Assembly: GCA_004557655.1 (NCBI GenBank)
Contig: SFGJ01000005.1
Span: 1-64,000, forward strand
Direction: 5' to 3'
Length of the DNA: 64,000 nt
From: Clostridiales bacterium
GTDB lineage: Bacteria; Bacillota; Clostridia; Oscillospirales; Oscillospiraceae
Numbering within the stretch: the stretch's first letter is position 1; each line of letters opens with the position of its first letter. A program made the translations under genes and the position numbers. The notes under the pieces were generated by a model. The model worked only from the letters and a program-made list of their open reading frames with translations, did not search any database and had not been told where the DNA came from. Positions 42,446 to 50,920 of the stretch are shown in pieces.

Positions 42446-43372
42446 ATGCGGGAATATTATGCCGCGCCTATGGAGGGCCTCACCGGCTGGCGCTGGCGGC
42501 AGGTGCACTCCAAGCTGTTCGGCGGTGCGGACCGGTACTATACGCCCTTTTTGTCCCCCAATGCCAACTTTGAGTTCCAGACCAAGGAATTGCGGGAAAT
42601 TGACCCGGAGAATAACCGGGATTTACCCGTTGTGCCCCAGATCCTCACCAACCGTGCGGAGTATTTCATCTGGGCGGCCCGGGAATGCGAGAGCCGTGGC
42701 TACGGCGAGGTGAATCTGAATTTGGGCTGCCCCTCCGGTACCGTAACAGGCAAGAAAAAGGGGGCGGGGCTTCTGCGGGAGCCTGCGCTGCTGCGGGAAC
42801 TGCTGGATGGAATCTTTGATGCTCTGCCGGACATGAGAATATCCGTCAAGACCCGCATCGGCTGGGACGATCCTGCTCAGTGGCCTGCGCTTCTGGAGAT
42901 GCTCAACAACTATCCCATCAGCCTGCTCATCGTCCATCCTCGGGTGCGATCACAATTTTACAAGGGGGAGGTCAACAGGGATGCTTTTTCGTGGACACGG
43001 GAGCATACCCACCTGTCCCTGTGCTATAACGGCGAGCTGTGGACTGTTGGAGAGGCTGCCGCCGCCCCGGACGTGCCGCTGATGTTTGGCAGGGGTCTGG
43101 TGGCGGATCCGTCCCTGCTGCGCAGACTGCGGGGCGGTAAGGCTGCCACGGCAGAGGAAATGCGGGAGTTCCACGACAGGCTCTATGAAGCCTATCGCCG
43201 GGATTTCAGCGGCGATACGGCTGTGCTGCATCATATGCGGGAGCTGTGGAGCTACTTGTCGGGGAGCTTCCGGGAAACGGAGGGACTGCTGCGATGTGTC
43301 CGCAAGGCCCGCTCCTGCCGGGAGTATGAGCAGGGCGTCCGTCAATTCTTTGCTCAGGCAGAGCTGCGATAA
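42446..43372 (+). CDS. dus: tRNA-dihydrouridine synthase
   Basis: Reduces uridines in the tRNA D-loop with FMN and NADPH. The 308-residue protein has YYAAPMEGLTGWRWRQVHSK at the start, VNLNLGCPSGTVTGKKKGAG with the active-site Cys, RISVKTRIGWDDP, LIVHPRVRSQFYKGEVNRD and LMFGRGLVADPSLL for flavin binding. ATG 42446 follows GGGAGGAGGG. Which of the bacterial Dus positions it modifies is not clear from sequence. Confidence 0.9.
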   Translation: MREYYAAPMEGLTGWRWRQVHSKLFGGADRYYTPFLSPNANFEFQTKELREIDPENNRDLPVVPQILTNRAEYFIWAARECESRGYGEVNLNLGCPSGTVTGKKKGAGLLREPALLRELLDGIFDALPDMRISVKTRIGWDDPAQWPALLEMLNNYPISLLIVHPRVRSQFYKGEVNRDAFSWTREHTHLSLCYNGELWTVGEAAAAPDVPLMFGRGLVADPSLLRRLRGGKAATAEEMREFHDRLYEAYRRDFSGDTAVLHHMRELWSYLSGSFRETEGLLRCVRKARSCREYEQGVRQFFAQAELR

Positions 43373-43402
43373 AAACGGAAGCAGAGCCGGCTCTGCTTCC
43401 GT
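43371..43402 (-). terminator. Terminator of the XRE regulator gene
   Basis: A 28-bp perfect palindrome made of ACGGAAGCAGAGCC and its complement. The T-run follows on the minus strand. Confidence 0.8.
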
Positions 43403-43418
43403 AAGTGCAGGAAAGAGC

Positions 43419-44186
43419 TTATCTTTTTTTGTAAAGGACCAGCTCGGGGTTGGCGCCCCCGGCTTCATAGGTGCATACCAGGATAAAATCCATGTTTGCA
43501 AGGATCCCGAAGCATCTGCTGCCCCCAAACTGAGATTCCAGCTCATTTCCTAAATATGTGGTTTCGTCGTTCAGAAATTGTATGCTCCTGCCATTTGGCA
43601 GGGGATACGCAAGATTTACATATTTTCCCACCAGAGCATTTAATTTTTCCACCTTCGGCAGTCCGTCAATATGCAGCGCATTGATTTCCCGGATCAGCTG
43701 CTTTTTGAATTCTTCAAATTGCCCATTGTCGCTTAACATATCATATCGCTTCCAGTAATCCAATTTCGGAAGCAGATCCTTCATGTACAAGCGAGCCTGT
43801 TCCTCCGAAAATTTGTCGCTGACCATATGCCTGACGCATACATCGATCAGATCGTCCATATTGCTGTAGGTGTAGGTTCCGTCGGCATAGCACCACTTGC
43901 AGTAGTTCTCGTTCAGCGCGCCGTCGCTGTCGTGGCCGATTAGGGAGTCGTCCTCCAGCGGCATTCCGCAGCATTGGCATATCAGCTGTCTCGGTGCCCC
44001 TAACAGCGTGTTGATGGAAACACCGAATTCTCGTGACAGGAGCTTTAGCGTTTCCGTATTCGGCACGGTTTCGCCGTTTTCCCAGCGAGAGACTGCTTGC
44101 CTTGTGACTAGAACCTTCTGTGCCAGTTCATCTTGGGATAGCCCATTTTTGGTGCGAAGCTGAAAAATTATTTCCTTAGTTTCCAT
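43419..44186 (-). CDS. XRE-family regulator with putative zinc ribbon
   Basis: A 255-residue protein. Residues 1-60 are an XRE helix-turn-helix (LRTKNGLSQDELAQKVLVTR, QAVSRWENGETVPNTETLK). Residues about 67-105 carry a zinc-ribbon-type cysteine set (CQCCGMPLEDDS and NYCKWCYADGTY). The C-terminal part has two further segments of unknown fold, ending ILANMDFILVCTYEAGGAN. ATG 44186 follows AGGAGG by eight bases. Target genes and any ligand are unknown. Confidence 0.85.
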   Translation of the reverse strand: METKEIIFQLRTKNGLSQDELAQKVLVTRQAVSRWENGETVPNTETLKLLSREFGVSINTLLGAPRQLICQCCGMPLEDDSLIGHDSDGALNENYCKWCYADGTYTYSNMDDLIDVCVRHMVSDKFSEEQARLYMKDLLPKLDYWKRYDMLSDNGQFEEFKKQLIREINALHIDGLPKVEKLNALVGKYVNLAYPLPNGRSIQFLNDETTYLGNELESQFGGSRCFGILANMDFILVCTYEAGGANPELVLYKKR

Positions 44187-44282
44187 GGTATCCACCTCCT
44201 GTTGCTGCCATTATATAGCAAAGGCCGCCCAAAGAAAAGCAACTGTCTGTTTTCGACAGGCTTCCTCTGTGCTTTATTCCGC

Positions 44283-44323
44283 AAAAAAACATCCCTGCCC
44301 GGAGAATGGACAGGGATGTTTTT
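44283..44323 (-). terminator. Terminator of the 3D-domain protein gene
   Basis: ACATCCCTG and CAGGGATGT pair; T-runs flank on both sides. Confidence 0.8.
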
Positions 44324-45448
44324 TCAGTTCAGCACGAAAACGGTGCAGTTGCGGCGCCCGAAGAGGCAGGCTTCTTCGTAGGTATCGAACCACAGGTCCA
44401 GCTTGTAGCCCTTGATGGAGGTGCCGCAGTCGGCTGCGGTGGCCATACCGTAGGTCAGATAGCCGTCGTCGGTGTAGATATAGAACCGGGTGCCGTACGG
44501 GAACACGGAGGTATCCACGGCGATGTTGCCGTACTGGGTGGGACGGCCGGAGGCGGTCCATCCGTGAATGGCGTAGGCACTGGCGTTGCAGGTGACCTGA
44601 GAGGAGAAGGCCATAGTATCACCGGAGGCAAAGATGAGATAACCGCTTCCATCGCTGTTGCGGTGCACATCCACCAGACTGTCGTCCCTGGAAACGGAGT
44701 CAACCAGAGTGCCGTACTTCACTACCTGTGTAACAGAATTATCCTCCGTGGCGGAAATAATCTCGGATCTGTCCAGCTTGCCCTTGATGAAGATGTCCAG
44801 ATAGGTCTGGATCACAGAGCCGGGCGCGCCGGGGGTAACGATCTCTTCGGTCCCCTTTTCCATAAGGGGAGCAGGGATCCGCTCCACAGCGAAATCCGTT
44901 TGTACCTGCACGCTGCGCAGGCGGGTATACTGGCGGCAGACGGTGATGCTGGGAATGCCGGAGGTGATGTCCACCACCACCATTTCGTCGTCGCCCACTT
45001 CAATATCACACCGCCGCAGCAGATTGGCTACGGTCTCGTGGCGGGTGGTGACGGAGGTGGAGACGGATTCGCTGCCGCCTGTGGAGGCGGCCAGCAGCTT
45101 CACTTCGCCGGAGGAAATTTGCACAGAGGCGGAGGATCCTTCTTCGGTAGCGGTGAGCTGCACCTCCTGCCCCTTGGACAGGATGAGCTGCACATCCATA
45201 GCACCGCTGTTGTTCTGCCCGGTATAGAGAAGGTCGCTGTGATAGGACAGATCGGACGCTGAGGTGACGGTGTATGTGTCTTTGCTGTCAATGAGAAGGT
45301 ACACGTCGTCATCCACCGGGATGGGACTTATACAGATACAGAGCACCAGACCCAGCAATGTCAGCGGGCCCAAAGCCGTCAGCAGCCGGCGTCGTTTTAT
45401 AGGCCGGTCATACAGGGTGTTCATGCGGAAAAAAAGCGTTTGAATCAT
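44324..45448 (-). CDS. G5/3D domain wall-associated protein (YabE-like)
   Basis: A 374-residue exported protein. A membrane/signal segment (RRLLTALGPLTLLGLVLCIC) opens it. A region with VANLLRRCDIEVGDDEMVVV is a DUF348-type repeat, followed by a G5 domain (about 190-265) and a 3D domain at the end. In the 3D domain the three conserved Asp are seen in GNIAVDTSVFPYGTRFYI, ATAADCGTSIKGYKLDLWFD. Such proteins act in peptidoglycan turnover or resuscitation. ATG 45448 has GGGAGGAAG upstream; a strong promoter lies about 150 bp upstream. Confidence 0.88.
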   Translation of the reverse strand: MIQTLFFRMNTLYDRPIKRRRLLTALGPLTLLGLVLCICISPIPVDDDVYLLIDSKDTYTVTSASDLSYHSDLLYTGQNNSGAMDVQLILSKGQEVQLTATEEGSSASVQISSGEVKLLAASTGGSESVSTSVTTRHETVANLLRRCDIEVGDDEMVVVDITSGIPSITVCRQYTRLRSVQVQTDFAVERIPAPLMEKGTEEIVTPGAPGSVIQTYLDIFIKGKLDRSEIISATEDNSVTQVVKYGTLVDSVSRDDSLVDVHRNSDGSGYLIFASGDTMAFSSQVTCNASAYAIHGWTASGRPTQYGNIAVDTSVFPYGTRFYIYTDDGYLTYGMATAADCGTSIKGYKLDLWFDTYEEACLFGRRNCTVFVLN

Positions 45449-45597
45449 ACGATACTTCCTCCCTCTCTCCGGCAATTGCAGTCGGGAAGGAGGCTCCTTT
45501 CGATGTTTTGTCCTTTGGCCTCCACTCCAAAAGTTAAGGAAAAGAAACCTGTTTGTAACCAAAATGTAATAACCGTAACAAAAATAAATTTGACAGG

Positions 45598-45626
45598 AGT
45601 ATAGCACTTTTTTGTCCATGTGTCAA
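45598..45626 (-). promoter_or_regulatory. Promoter of the 3D-domain protein gene
   Basis: Minus strand TTGACA (45626-45621), 17 bp, TATACT (45603-45598). The leader of about 140 nt shows no recognised riboswitch core. Confidence 0.8.
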
Positions 45627-45745
45627 GTTTTTCCAGAAATAGCAGGTTTTATGCGTCAAAATTCCGGGAAAAATCTGCTGATCTTCGTATGAATGAAAAC
45701 AAAATAGTTACAAAATTATATCCCCAAAAAGAAACAGATTCGGTG

Positions 45746-45774
45746 TTGCCTGCGCCGGGAACTTTCTGTATAAT
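45746..45774 (+). promoter_or_regulatory. Promoter of rimM-trmD
   Basis: TTGCCT (45746-45751), 17 bp, TATAAT (45769-45774). Confidence 0.75.
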
Positions 45775-45807
45775 AAATGCGGTATTTTAGGGCAAGGAGG
45801 GACTTTC

Positions 45808-46314
45808 ATGCGTCCTGTATATATCCCTGTGGGCCATATTGTCAACGCCCACGGCATTAAGGGAGAGGTCAAGCTGAATCCGGAGGGCTTTGCCCCGGAC
45901 TTCGTGGCGGAATTTGACACGATTTATATAGACGGCCGCGCCGTGGCTGTGAAGAGCCGCCGGGTACACAAATCCACCCTGCTGCTGACTCTGCCGGGAG
46001 TGGAGGACATGGACGCGGCACTGGCGCTGAAGGGCAAGGAGGTCTCCATCTGTCGGGAGGACGCAAAGCTGCCGGTGGGGGAGTATTTTGATGTCGAGCT
46101 GGAGGGCATTACCGTTTTGGATGACGCGACCGGGGAGGAACTCGGAAAGATCCATCGTGTGCTGCACTATCCTGCCCACAAGGTCTATGAGGTGCGCGGA
46201 AGACGTGAATATCTCATTCCCGCTGTGCCGGGGGTATTCATTGCCTCTGTGGATGTTGAGGGCGGTATTATGCGTATCCACATGATGAAAGGATTGGCCA
46301 TAGATGAGAATTGA
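45808..46314 (+). CDS. rimM: Ribosome maturation factor RimM
   Basis: Assists maturation of the 30S head near uS19. The 168 residues form an N-terminal barrel (PVGHIVNAHGIKGEVKLNPE) and a C-terminal PRC barrel (GEYFDVELEGITVLDDATGE, HKVYEVRGRREYLIPAVPGV). It starts a two-gene unit and overlaps trmD by 11 bp. Confidence 0.95.
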   Translation: MRPVYIPVGHIVNAHGIKGEVKLNPEGFAPDFVAEFDTIYIDGRAVAVKSRRVHKSTLLLTLPGVEDMDAALALKGKEVSICREDAKLPVGEYFDVELEGITVLDDATGEELGKIHRVLHYPAHKVYEVRGRREYLIPAVPGVFIASVDVEGGIMRIHMMKGLAIDEN

Positions 46315-47080
46315 TATTATGACATTGTTCCCGGACGCCATTGAGGCCATGATGGGCCAGTCCATCATTGGCCGGGCCAGGGACCGGGGCTTTGTGGAGC
46401 TGCACACCCACCAGATCCGTGACTATACCACCAACAAGCAGATGCAGGTGGACGACTATCCCTACGGCGGCGGCCGTGGTGCCGTAATGCAGGCGGATCC
46501 TCTGTACCGCTGCTGGGAGCATATCTGCCAGGAGCTGGGCAGGCGGCCCCACACGATCTATATGTCCCCCTGCGGCCGGGTGTTCAACCAGGAGGTGGCC
46601 AAGGAGCTGAAAGCTGCCCACGAGAGCATTATCCTGGTCTGCGGCCACTACGAGGGTGTGGACCAGCGGTTCATCGACGAGTGTGTGGATGAAGAGCTGA
46701 GCATGGGCGATTTTGTTCTCACCGGCGGGGAGATTCCGGCCATGGCCGTGGCGGACTGCCTGTTCCGCATGGAGGAAGGGGTGTTGCCGGAGGAGAGCTG
46801 CTACACCGACGAGAGCCATTGGAACGGGCTTTTGGAGTATCCCCAGTATTCCCGGCCCGAGGAGTGGCACGGCCGCAGAGTGCCGGCCATTCTGTTAAGC
46901 GGCAACCACGGCGGTGTGGACGACTGGCGCACCAAGGAGAGCTACAAGCGCACCATGGCCCGCCGACCGGACCTGTGGGCGCGGTTTGACCAGAGCGGCG
47001 TCACCACCAAGCATGATAAAAAGGTGCTGCAGCAGGCCAAGGATGAATTTGCCGCCGAAAACGGAAACAAAGAGGAATAA
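46304..47080 (+). CDS. trmD: tRNA (guanine-N1-)-methyltransferase
   Basis: Methylates G37 next to the anticodon, preventing frameshifts. The 258-residue SPOUT enzyme shows IDIMTLFPDAIEAM, YMSPCGRVFNQEVA, LVCGHYEGVDQRFIDECVDE and SMGDFVLTGGEIPAM, the knotted SAM site. Its usual follower rplS is absent; a terminator comes next, so the operon is split here. Confidence 0.96.
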   Translation: MRIDIMTLFPDAIEAMMGQSIIGRARDRGFVELHTHQIRDYTTNKQMQVDDYPYGGGRGAVMQADPLYRCWEHICQELGRRPHTIYMSPCGRVFNQEVAKELKAAHESIILVCGHYEGVDQRFIDECVDEELSMGDFVLTGGEIPAMAVADCLFRMEEGVLPEESCYTDESHWNGLLEYPQYSRPEEWHGRRVPAILLSGNHGGVDDWRTKESYKRTMARRPDLWARFDQSGVTTKHDKKVLQQAKDEFAAENGNKEE

Positions 47081-47091
47081 CTAAACGGGGG

Positions 47092-47124
47092 ACAGGGACA
47101 CAGCTTCTGTGTCCCTGTTTTTTC
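47092..47124 (+). terminator. Terminator of rimM-trmD
   Basis: ACAGGGACACAG and CTGTGTCCCTGT pair around CTT, followed by TTTTTTC. Confidence 0.9.
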
Positions 47125-47144
47125 TCTTCGCGGCAAATTTCCCC

Positions 47145-47173
47145 TTGACTTTTCGCAGCATATGAGGTATTAT
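47145..47173 (+). promoter_or_regulatory. Promoter of ylxM-ffh
   Basis: TTGACT (47145-47150), 17 bp, TATTAT (47168-47173). Confidence 0.75.
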
Positions 47174-47219
47174 AAGCAAGGTTGTAAAGCAAAAACACTT
47201 TACAGAAGGAGGGCGGACC

Positions 47220-47585
47220 GTGAAAAACCAGACATACCGCATGACCATGCTGCTCGATTTTTACGGCGAGATCCTGACCCAGCGGCAAAGAGAATTCTTT
47301 GACCTGTACTATAATGAGGACCTGAGTCTGGCGGAGATCGCCGAGAACTACGACATCAGCCGCCAGGGCGTCCGGGATGCCATTGTCCGGGCGGAGGCCG
47401 CCATGACTGATCTGGAGGACAAGACGGGTCTTATCAGGCGTTTCATGCGTCTTCGGGATAAGATCGACTCTATTGAGTCAGCGGCCAATGAGATCCGGCA
47501 GATGAACTACCGCCAATACGAGAATCCGGAGCTGGAGCGTCTGGCAGGGGAGATCCTCACCTGTGCCGCCGCACTGAAGGAGTAA
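47220..47585 (+). CDS. ylxM: YlxM-family SRP-associated DNA-binding-like protein
   Basis: A 121-residue all-helical protein with a sigma-70 region-4-like helix-turn-helix: LTQRQREFFDLYYNEDLSLA, EIAENYDISRQGVRDAIVRA. YlxM nearly always precedes ffh in Firmicutes, as here (four bases apart), and has been linked to modulation of SRP GTPase activity. It starts at GTG 47220 after GAAGGAGG. Confidence 0.93.
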   Translation: MKNQTYRMTMLLDFYGEILTQRQREFFDLYYNEDLSLAEIAENYDISRQGVRDAIVRAEAAMTDLEDKTGLIRRFMRLRDKIDSIESAANEIRQMNYRQYENPELERLAGEILTCAAALKE

Positions 47586-47589
47586 GACT

Positions 47590-48975
47590 ATGGCCTTTGA
47601 GGGATTGAGCGAAAAACTGAATGAAACCTTCAAGCGTCTGCGGGGCAAGGGCCGTTTGACGGAGAGCGATGTCAGGACCGGCCTGCGTGAAGTCCGCCTG
47701 GCTCTGCTGGAGGCGGATGTCAGCTATAAGGTGGTCAAGGATTTCATCGCCAAGGTCACCGAGCGCTGCGTGGGCAGCGACGTGCTGGAGAGCCTGACGC
47801 CTGCCCAGCAGATTGTGAAGATCGTCAACCAGGAGCTGACGGAACTGATGGGCGGCAGCAATGCCCGCCTTTCCTCGGCCTCCAAGGGCCCCACCGTTGT
47901 GATGATGGTGGGTCTGCAGGGCGCCGGTAAAACCACCAACTGCGCCAAGCTGGCGGGCCATATGCGCCGGCAATACGGCAAGCGGCCGCTGCTGGTGGCC
48001 TGCGATGTGTACCGTCCCGCCGCCATTACCCAGCTGCAGGTAGTGGGCAAGCAACTGGACATCCCGGTTTTTGAGATGGGGCAGGGCGACCCGGTGCGTA
48101 TTGCGCGGGAGGCGCTGAAATATGCCGCCGACCACGGCAATGATCTGGTTTTTCTGGATACCGCCGGCCGCCTGCATATTGACGAGCAGCTCATGGACGA
48201 GCTGAAGAATATCAAGGCAAATATCCATCCCCACGAAATTTTACTGGTGGTGGACGCCATGACCGGTCAGGACGCTGTGAACGCCGCCACCGCCTTTGAC
48301 GAGGCGCTGGGCATCGACGGCGTGCTGCTGACCAAGCTGGACGGTGACGCCCGAGGCGGCGCTGCCCTGTCCATCCGGGCGGCTACCGGCAAGCCCATCA
48401 AGTTTGTAGGAACCGGCGAAAAGCTGGACATGATTGAGCCGTTCCATCCCGAGCGCATGGCCTCCCGGATTCTGGGCATGGGCGATATGCTCACCTTCAT
48501 CGAGAAGGCGGAGCAGCAGTATGACGAGAAGCAGGCCAAAAAGCTGGAGGAAAAGCTGCGGAAAAACCGCCTGACCCTTTCGGATTATCTGGATCAGATG
48601 GAGCAACTGCAGAAAATGGGAGACCTGAGCCAGATCGCCTCCATGCTCCCCGGCAATTTGGGCAAGGGCCTTGATGCCAGCCGGATCGACGAGAAGCAGA
48701 TGGCCCACAGCAAGGCCATCATCCAGTCCATGACCCCCCGAGAGAGGGAGAATCCACAGATCCTCAACGCCTCCCGCAAGCGCCGTATTGCTGCCGGCTG
48801 CGGCCTGGAGGTAGTGGATGTGAACCGCCTGCTCAAGTCCTTTGAGGCGCTGCAGCAGCTTACCAAGTCTCTGACCAAGGGCAAGATGCGCGGCATGGGC
48901 GCCATGATGGGTGGCATGGGCGGCCTTGGCGGCGGCAGCATGCGCAGCTTCGGCCGGAAAAAGCGGTTTAAGTAA
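47590..48975 (+). CDS. ffh: Signal recognition particle protein Ffh
   Basis: SRP54 GTPase that brings membrane-protein-making ribosomes to FtsY. The 461-residue protein has an N-domain, then a G-domain with GLQGAGKTT, CDVYRPAAI, DTAGR and TKLDGDARGG, then a Met-rich M-domain ending MRGMGAMMGGMGG and a basic tail. It needs the 4.5S RNA, which is not in this window. A 250-bp spacer with many hairpins separates it from rpsP. Confidence 0.97.
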   Translation: MAFEGLSEKLNETFKRLRGKGRLTESDVRTGLREVRLALLEADVSYKVVKDFIAKVTERCVGSDVLESLTPAQQIVKIVNQELTELMGGSNARLSSASKGPTVVMMVGLQGAGKTTNCAKLAGHMRRQYGKRPLLVACDVYRPAAITQLQVVGKQLDIPVFEMGQGDPVRIAREALKYAADHGNDLVFLDTAGRLHIDEQLMDELKNIKANIHPHEILLVVDAMTGQDAVNAATAFDEALGIDGVLLTKLDGDARGGAALSIRAATGKPIKFVGTGEKLDMIEPFHPERMASRILGMGDMLTFIEKAEQQYDEKQAKKLEEKLRKNRLTLSDYLDQMEQLQKMGDLSQIASMLPGNLGKGLDASRIDEKQMAHSKAIIQSMTPRERENPQILNASRKRRIAAGCGLEVVDVNRLLKSFEALQQLTKSLTKGKMRGMGAMMGGMGGLGGGSMRSFGRKKRFK

Positions 48976-48989
48976 GGGCACAAAAGCCT

Positions 48990-49195
48990 CGCAGAGTTCG
49001 CGTCCGCAGACGCGAAAAATTAAAATCATTTTTCACCGCGACATGCGCGTGGGGAAAAATATCTCTCAGACTGCAAGTGTGGAATTTTGAGCCTATGGCT
49101 CAAAATTATGCGCGCAGCAGGCTGCAAGCCTTTTGGCAAAAAAATCGAAGATTTTTTGCCAGCATCATAAATAAGTGCGACTGCATTTATCATAA
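48990..49195 (+). repeat. Hairpin-rich spacer between ffh and rpsP
   Basis: At least five inverted repeats follow one another: TTCGCGTC with GACGCGAA (48997-49016), AATTTTGAGC with GCTCAAAATT (49083-49107), GCAG with CTGC (near 49115-49126), TGGCAAAAAAATC with GATTTTTTGCCA (49134-49161, one bulged A), and ATAAAT with ATTTAT (49167-49190). No open frame fits. T-tracts are poor, so these are not ordinary terminators. Either a structured RNA or a repeat element; see findings. Confidence 0.65.
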
Positions 49196-49227
49196 AAAAT
49201 TATTTTATATTTTGGAGGAAAATGACC

Positions 49228-49467
49228 ATGGTTAAGATCAGACTGAGAAGAATGGGTGCTAAGAAGGCTCCTTTTTACCGCGTAGTGGTAGCCGATTCCC
49301 GTTATCCCCGTGACGGCCGCTTCATCGAAGAGATCGGCACTTACAATCCCTGCGTGTCCCCCGCGGAGATCAGCATCGACGCTGACCGCGCCCGCGAGTG
49401 GATTAAGACCGGCGCACAGCCCACCGATACCGTTCGTGCCCTGCTGAAGAAGGTCGATGTCCTTTGA
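49228..49467 (+). CDS. rpsP: 30S ribosomal protein bS16
   Basis: A 79-residue ribosomal protein; [20 protein letters not shown] and [19 protein letters not shown] are diagnostic. ATG 49228 gives the usual MVKIRLRR start and nine bases to GGAGG; ATG 49222 is possible. It follows ffh across the hairpin-rich spacer and is cotranscribed with khpA. Confidence 0.96.
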   Translation: MVKIRLRRMGAKKAPFYRVVVADSRYPRDGRFIEEIGTYNPCVSPAEISIDADRAREWIKTGAQPTDTVRALLKKVDVL

Positions 49468-49482
49468 TCTGAGGGTGCGGCC

Positions 49483-49713
49483 ATGAAGGAACTGCTGCTC
49501 TATATCGCCAGGAGCCTGGTGGATCATCCGGAGCAGGTCACTGTGACGGAGGTCGGCGAGGCAGAGGATCTGACGCTTGAGCTGCGTGTGGCACCCGAAG
49601 ATATGGGAAAGGTGATTGGCCGCCAGGGCCGTATCGCCAAGGAGATCCGTACTGTGGTGCGGTCTTATGCCCAGCGCACCGGCGTGAAGGTTTCGGTCGA
49701 TATCGTTGATTAA
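49483..49713 (+). CDS. khpA: KH-domain RNA-binding protein KhpA (YlqC)
   Basis: A 76-residue single KH domain with the GxxG loop in GKVIGRQGRIAKEIRTVV. KhpA usually pairs with KhpB (Jag/EloR) to bind RNA and influence cell elongation. It follows rpsP in the classic order. A terminator comes right after. Confidence 0.94.
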   Translation: MKELLLYIARSLVDHPEQVTVTEVGEAEDLTLELRVAPEDMGKVIGRQGRIAKEIRTVVRSYAQRTGVKVSVDIVD

Positions 49714-49717
49714 AAAG

Positions 49718-49753
49718 GAAAACCGAAAAGCCTTGGCTTTTCGGTTTTCTTTT
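49718..49753 (+). terminator. Terminator of the ffh-rpsP-khpA unit
   Basis: GAAAACCGAAAAGCC and GGCTTTTCGGTTTTC pair around TT, followed by TTTT. Confidence 0.9.
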
Positions 49754-49771
49754 ATGCCGGCATTTTTGTAT

Positions 49772-49799
49772 TTGTAAACTGTCAAAGACATGCTATAAT
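49772..49799 (+). promoter_or_regulatory. Promoter of the DUF3842 gene pair
   Basis: TTGTAA (49772-49777), 16 bp, TATAAT (49794-49799). Confidence 0.6.
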
Positions 49800-49840
49800 A
49801 ACCAAAGAAACACAATGACAGAAACAGGGTGGGGTTCGTA

Positions 49841-50248
49841 ATGAAGATCGTACTCATCGACGGCCAGGGCGGGAAGCTGGGGCAAAGCATCGCCGAAGCC
49901 ATCGTGAAAAACAATATTTGCTGTGAGCTGTTTGCTATCGGTACAAACAGCATTGCAACCAGCGCCATGCTGAAGGGCGGCGCCATGTACGGAGCAACCG
50001 GTGAAAATCCCGTGGTGGTGGCCTGCCGTGACGCCGATGTGATTATCGGCCCCGTGGGCATCATTTCCGCGGATTCCATGCTGGGCGAGATCACCCCGGC
50101 CATGGCTGTTGCTATCGGGCAAAGCAGGGCGATGAAGCTGCTTCTCCCGGTCAACCGCTGCAGCAACCGGGTGATCGGCGTAAAGAAACTCACCCTGAGC
50201 GAGATCGCGGCCGAAACCGTGGAAGAACTGAAGAAAATAATAGGGTGA
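49841..50248 (+). CDS. DUF3842 family protein
   Basis: A 135-residue cytosolic protein of the DUF3842 family. IVLIDGQGGKLGQSIAEAIV looks like a Rossmann-type nucleotide loop, and DADVIIGPVGIISADSMLGE and LLLPVNRCSNRVIGVKK are family hallmarks. Function unknown. ATG 49841 is chosen over GTG 49829. It is probably cotranscribed with the next gene, which begins eight bases after its stop. Confidence 0.82.
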   Translation: MKIVLIDGQGGKLGQSIAEAIVKNNICCELFAIGTNSIATSAMLKGGAMYGATGENPVVVACRDADVIIGPVGIISADSMLGEITPAMAVAIGQSRAMKLLLPVNRCSNRVIGVKKLTLSEIAAETVEELKKIIG

Positions 50249-50255
50249 TGGCAAA

Positions 50256-50780
50256 GTGAAAAAAGATACACTTTCTGCATACTGCCGTGCAAATCCCGAT
50301 TTGGAGATACAGGATCTGCTGAAATACCTTTATCAGTCCTGCTTCGGCTGCGAGCATTTTGTTTCCGACTTTTCTGCCGCTCTCGGAGGGATCGTGGGTG
50401 AGCTGGCGGAGGCGCAACTGGATGATCTGCCGGAAATCGAACCGCTGGACGGAGAGTATTGCCGTGTGCATTTGAAGGCGCTGCGCGGCGGGCTGTCACC
50501 TGAGATCCTATGCCGTCTTTTCATTCTTTCGGCGCGGCCGCGGCCCGATGGACGGGTTCGGCTGGAGGCTGCCCTTGCCGAGGCGTTTTCCCTTGCGGAG
50601 GAGGGACTTCTGCCCTTTTCGGCGGAGGCTTTGCAGGCGGCGACCCTGCGCTGGAGGGCCGACGGCTTTAATCCCGTTCACCATTCCGACGCCTTTCGCA
50701 CCCGGCACCATCCCGCCTATCGGGTGATCAAAAAAGCATATTTGCCCACCGTGCCGGTCTTTGTGAAAAGTGAAGTATGA
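50256..50780 (+). CDS. Uncharacterised protein paired with DUF3842
   Basis: A 174-residue protein that I do not recognise. The N-terminus is helical (IQDLLKYLYQSCFGCEHFVS, with a CFGC pair). The C-terminus has a striking motif FNPVHHSDAFRTRHHPAYRV, with four His and two Arg, which might bind a phosphate or metal. No membrane segment. Its close link to DUF3842 suggests a shared process. Confidence 0.65.
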   Translation: MKKDTLSAYCRANPDLEIQDLLKYLYQSCFGCEHFVSDFSAALGGIVGELAEAQLDDLPEIEPLDGEYCRVHLKALRGGLSPEILCRLFILSARPRPDGRVRLEAALAEAFSLAEEGLLPFSAEALQAATLRWRADGFNPVHHSDAFRTRHHPAYRVIKKAYLPTVPVFVKSEV

Positions 50781-50920
50781 CGGCATCGGATAAAACAGGA
50801 GAGACAACAGGAAGTCATTCAAGATGATTTTCGATTACATAAACGCAACGCATTCATAATGTTGCCACGAAGGCACAGCAATCGTTCAAGGCGATGATAT
50901 CAACACAGAGAGAGGTAAAA

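Noticed and set aside
45449..45597. c-di-AMP (ydaO) riboswitch before the G5/3D protein, a common arrangement
   Set aside because: None of the conserved aptamer segments could be recognised in the leader.
50781..50920. THF riboswitch before the ECF S component
   Set aside because: A superficial GGAGAG and GATGATT likeness, but the conserved core and pairing partners do not line up.
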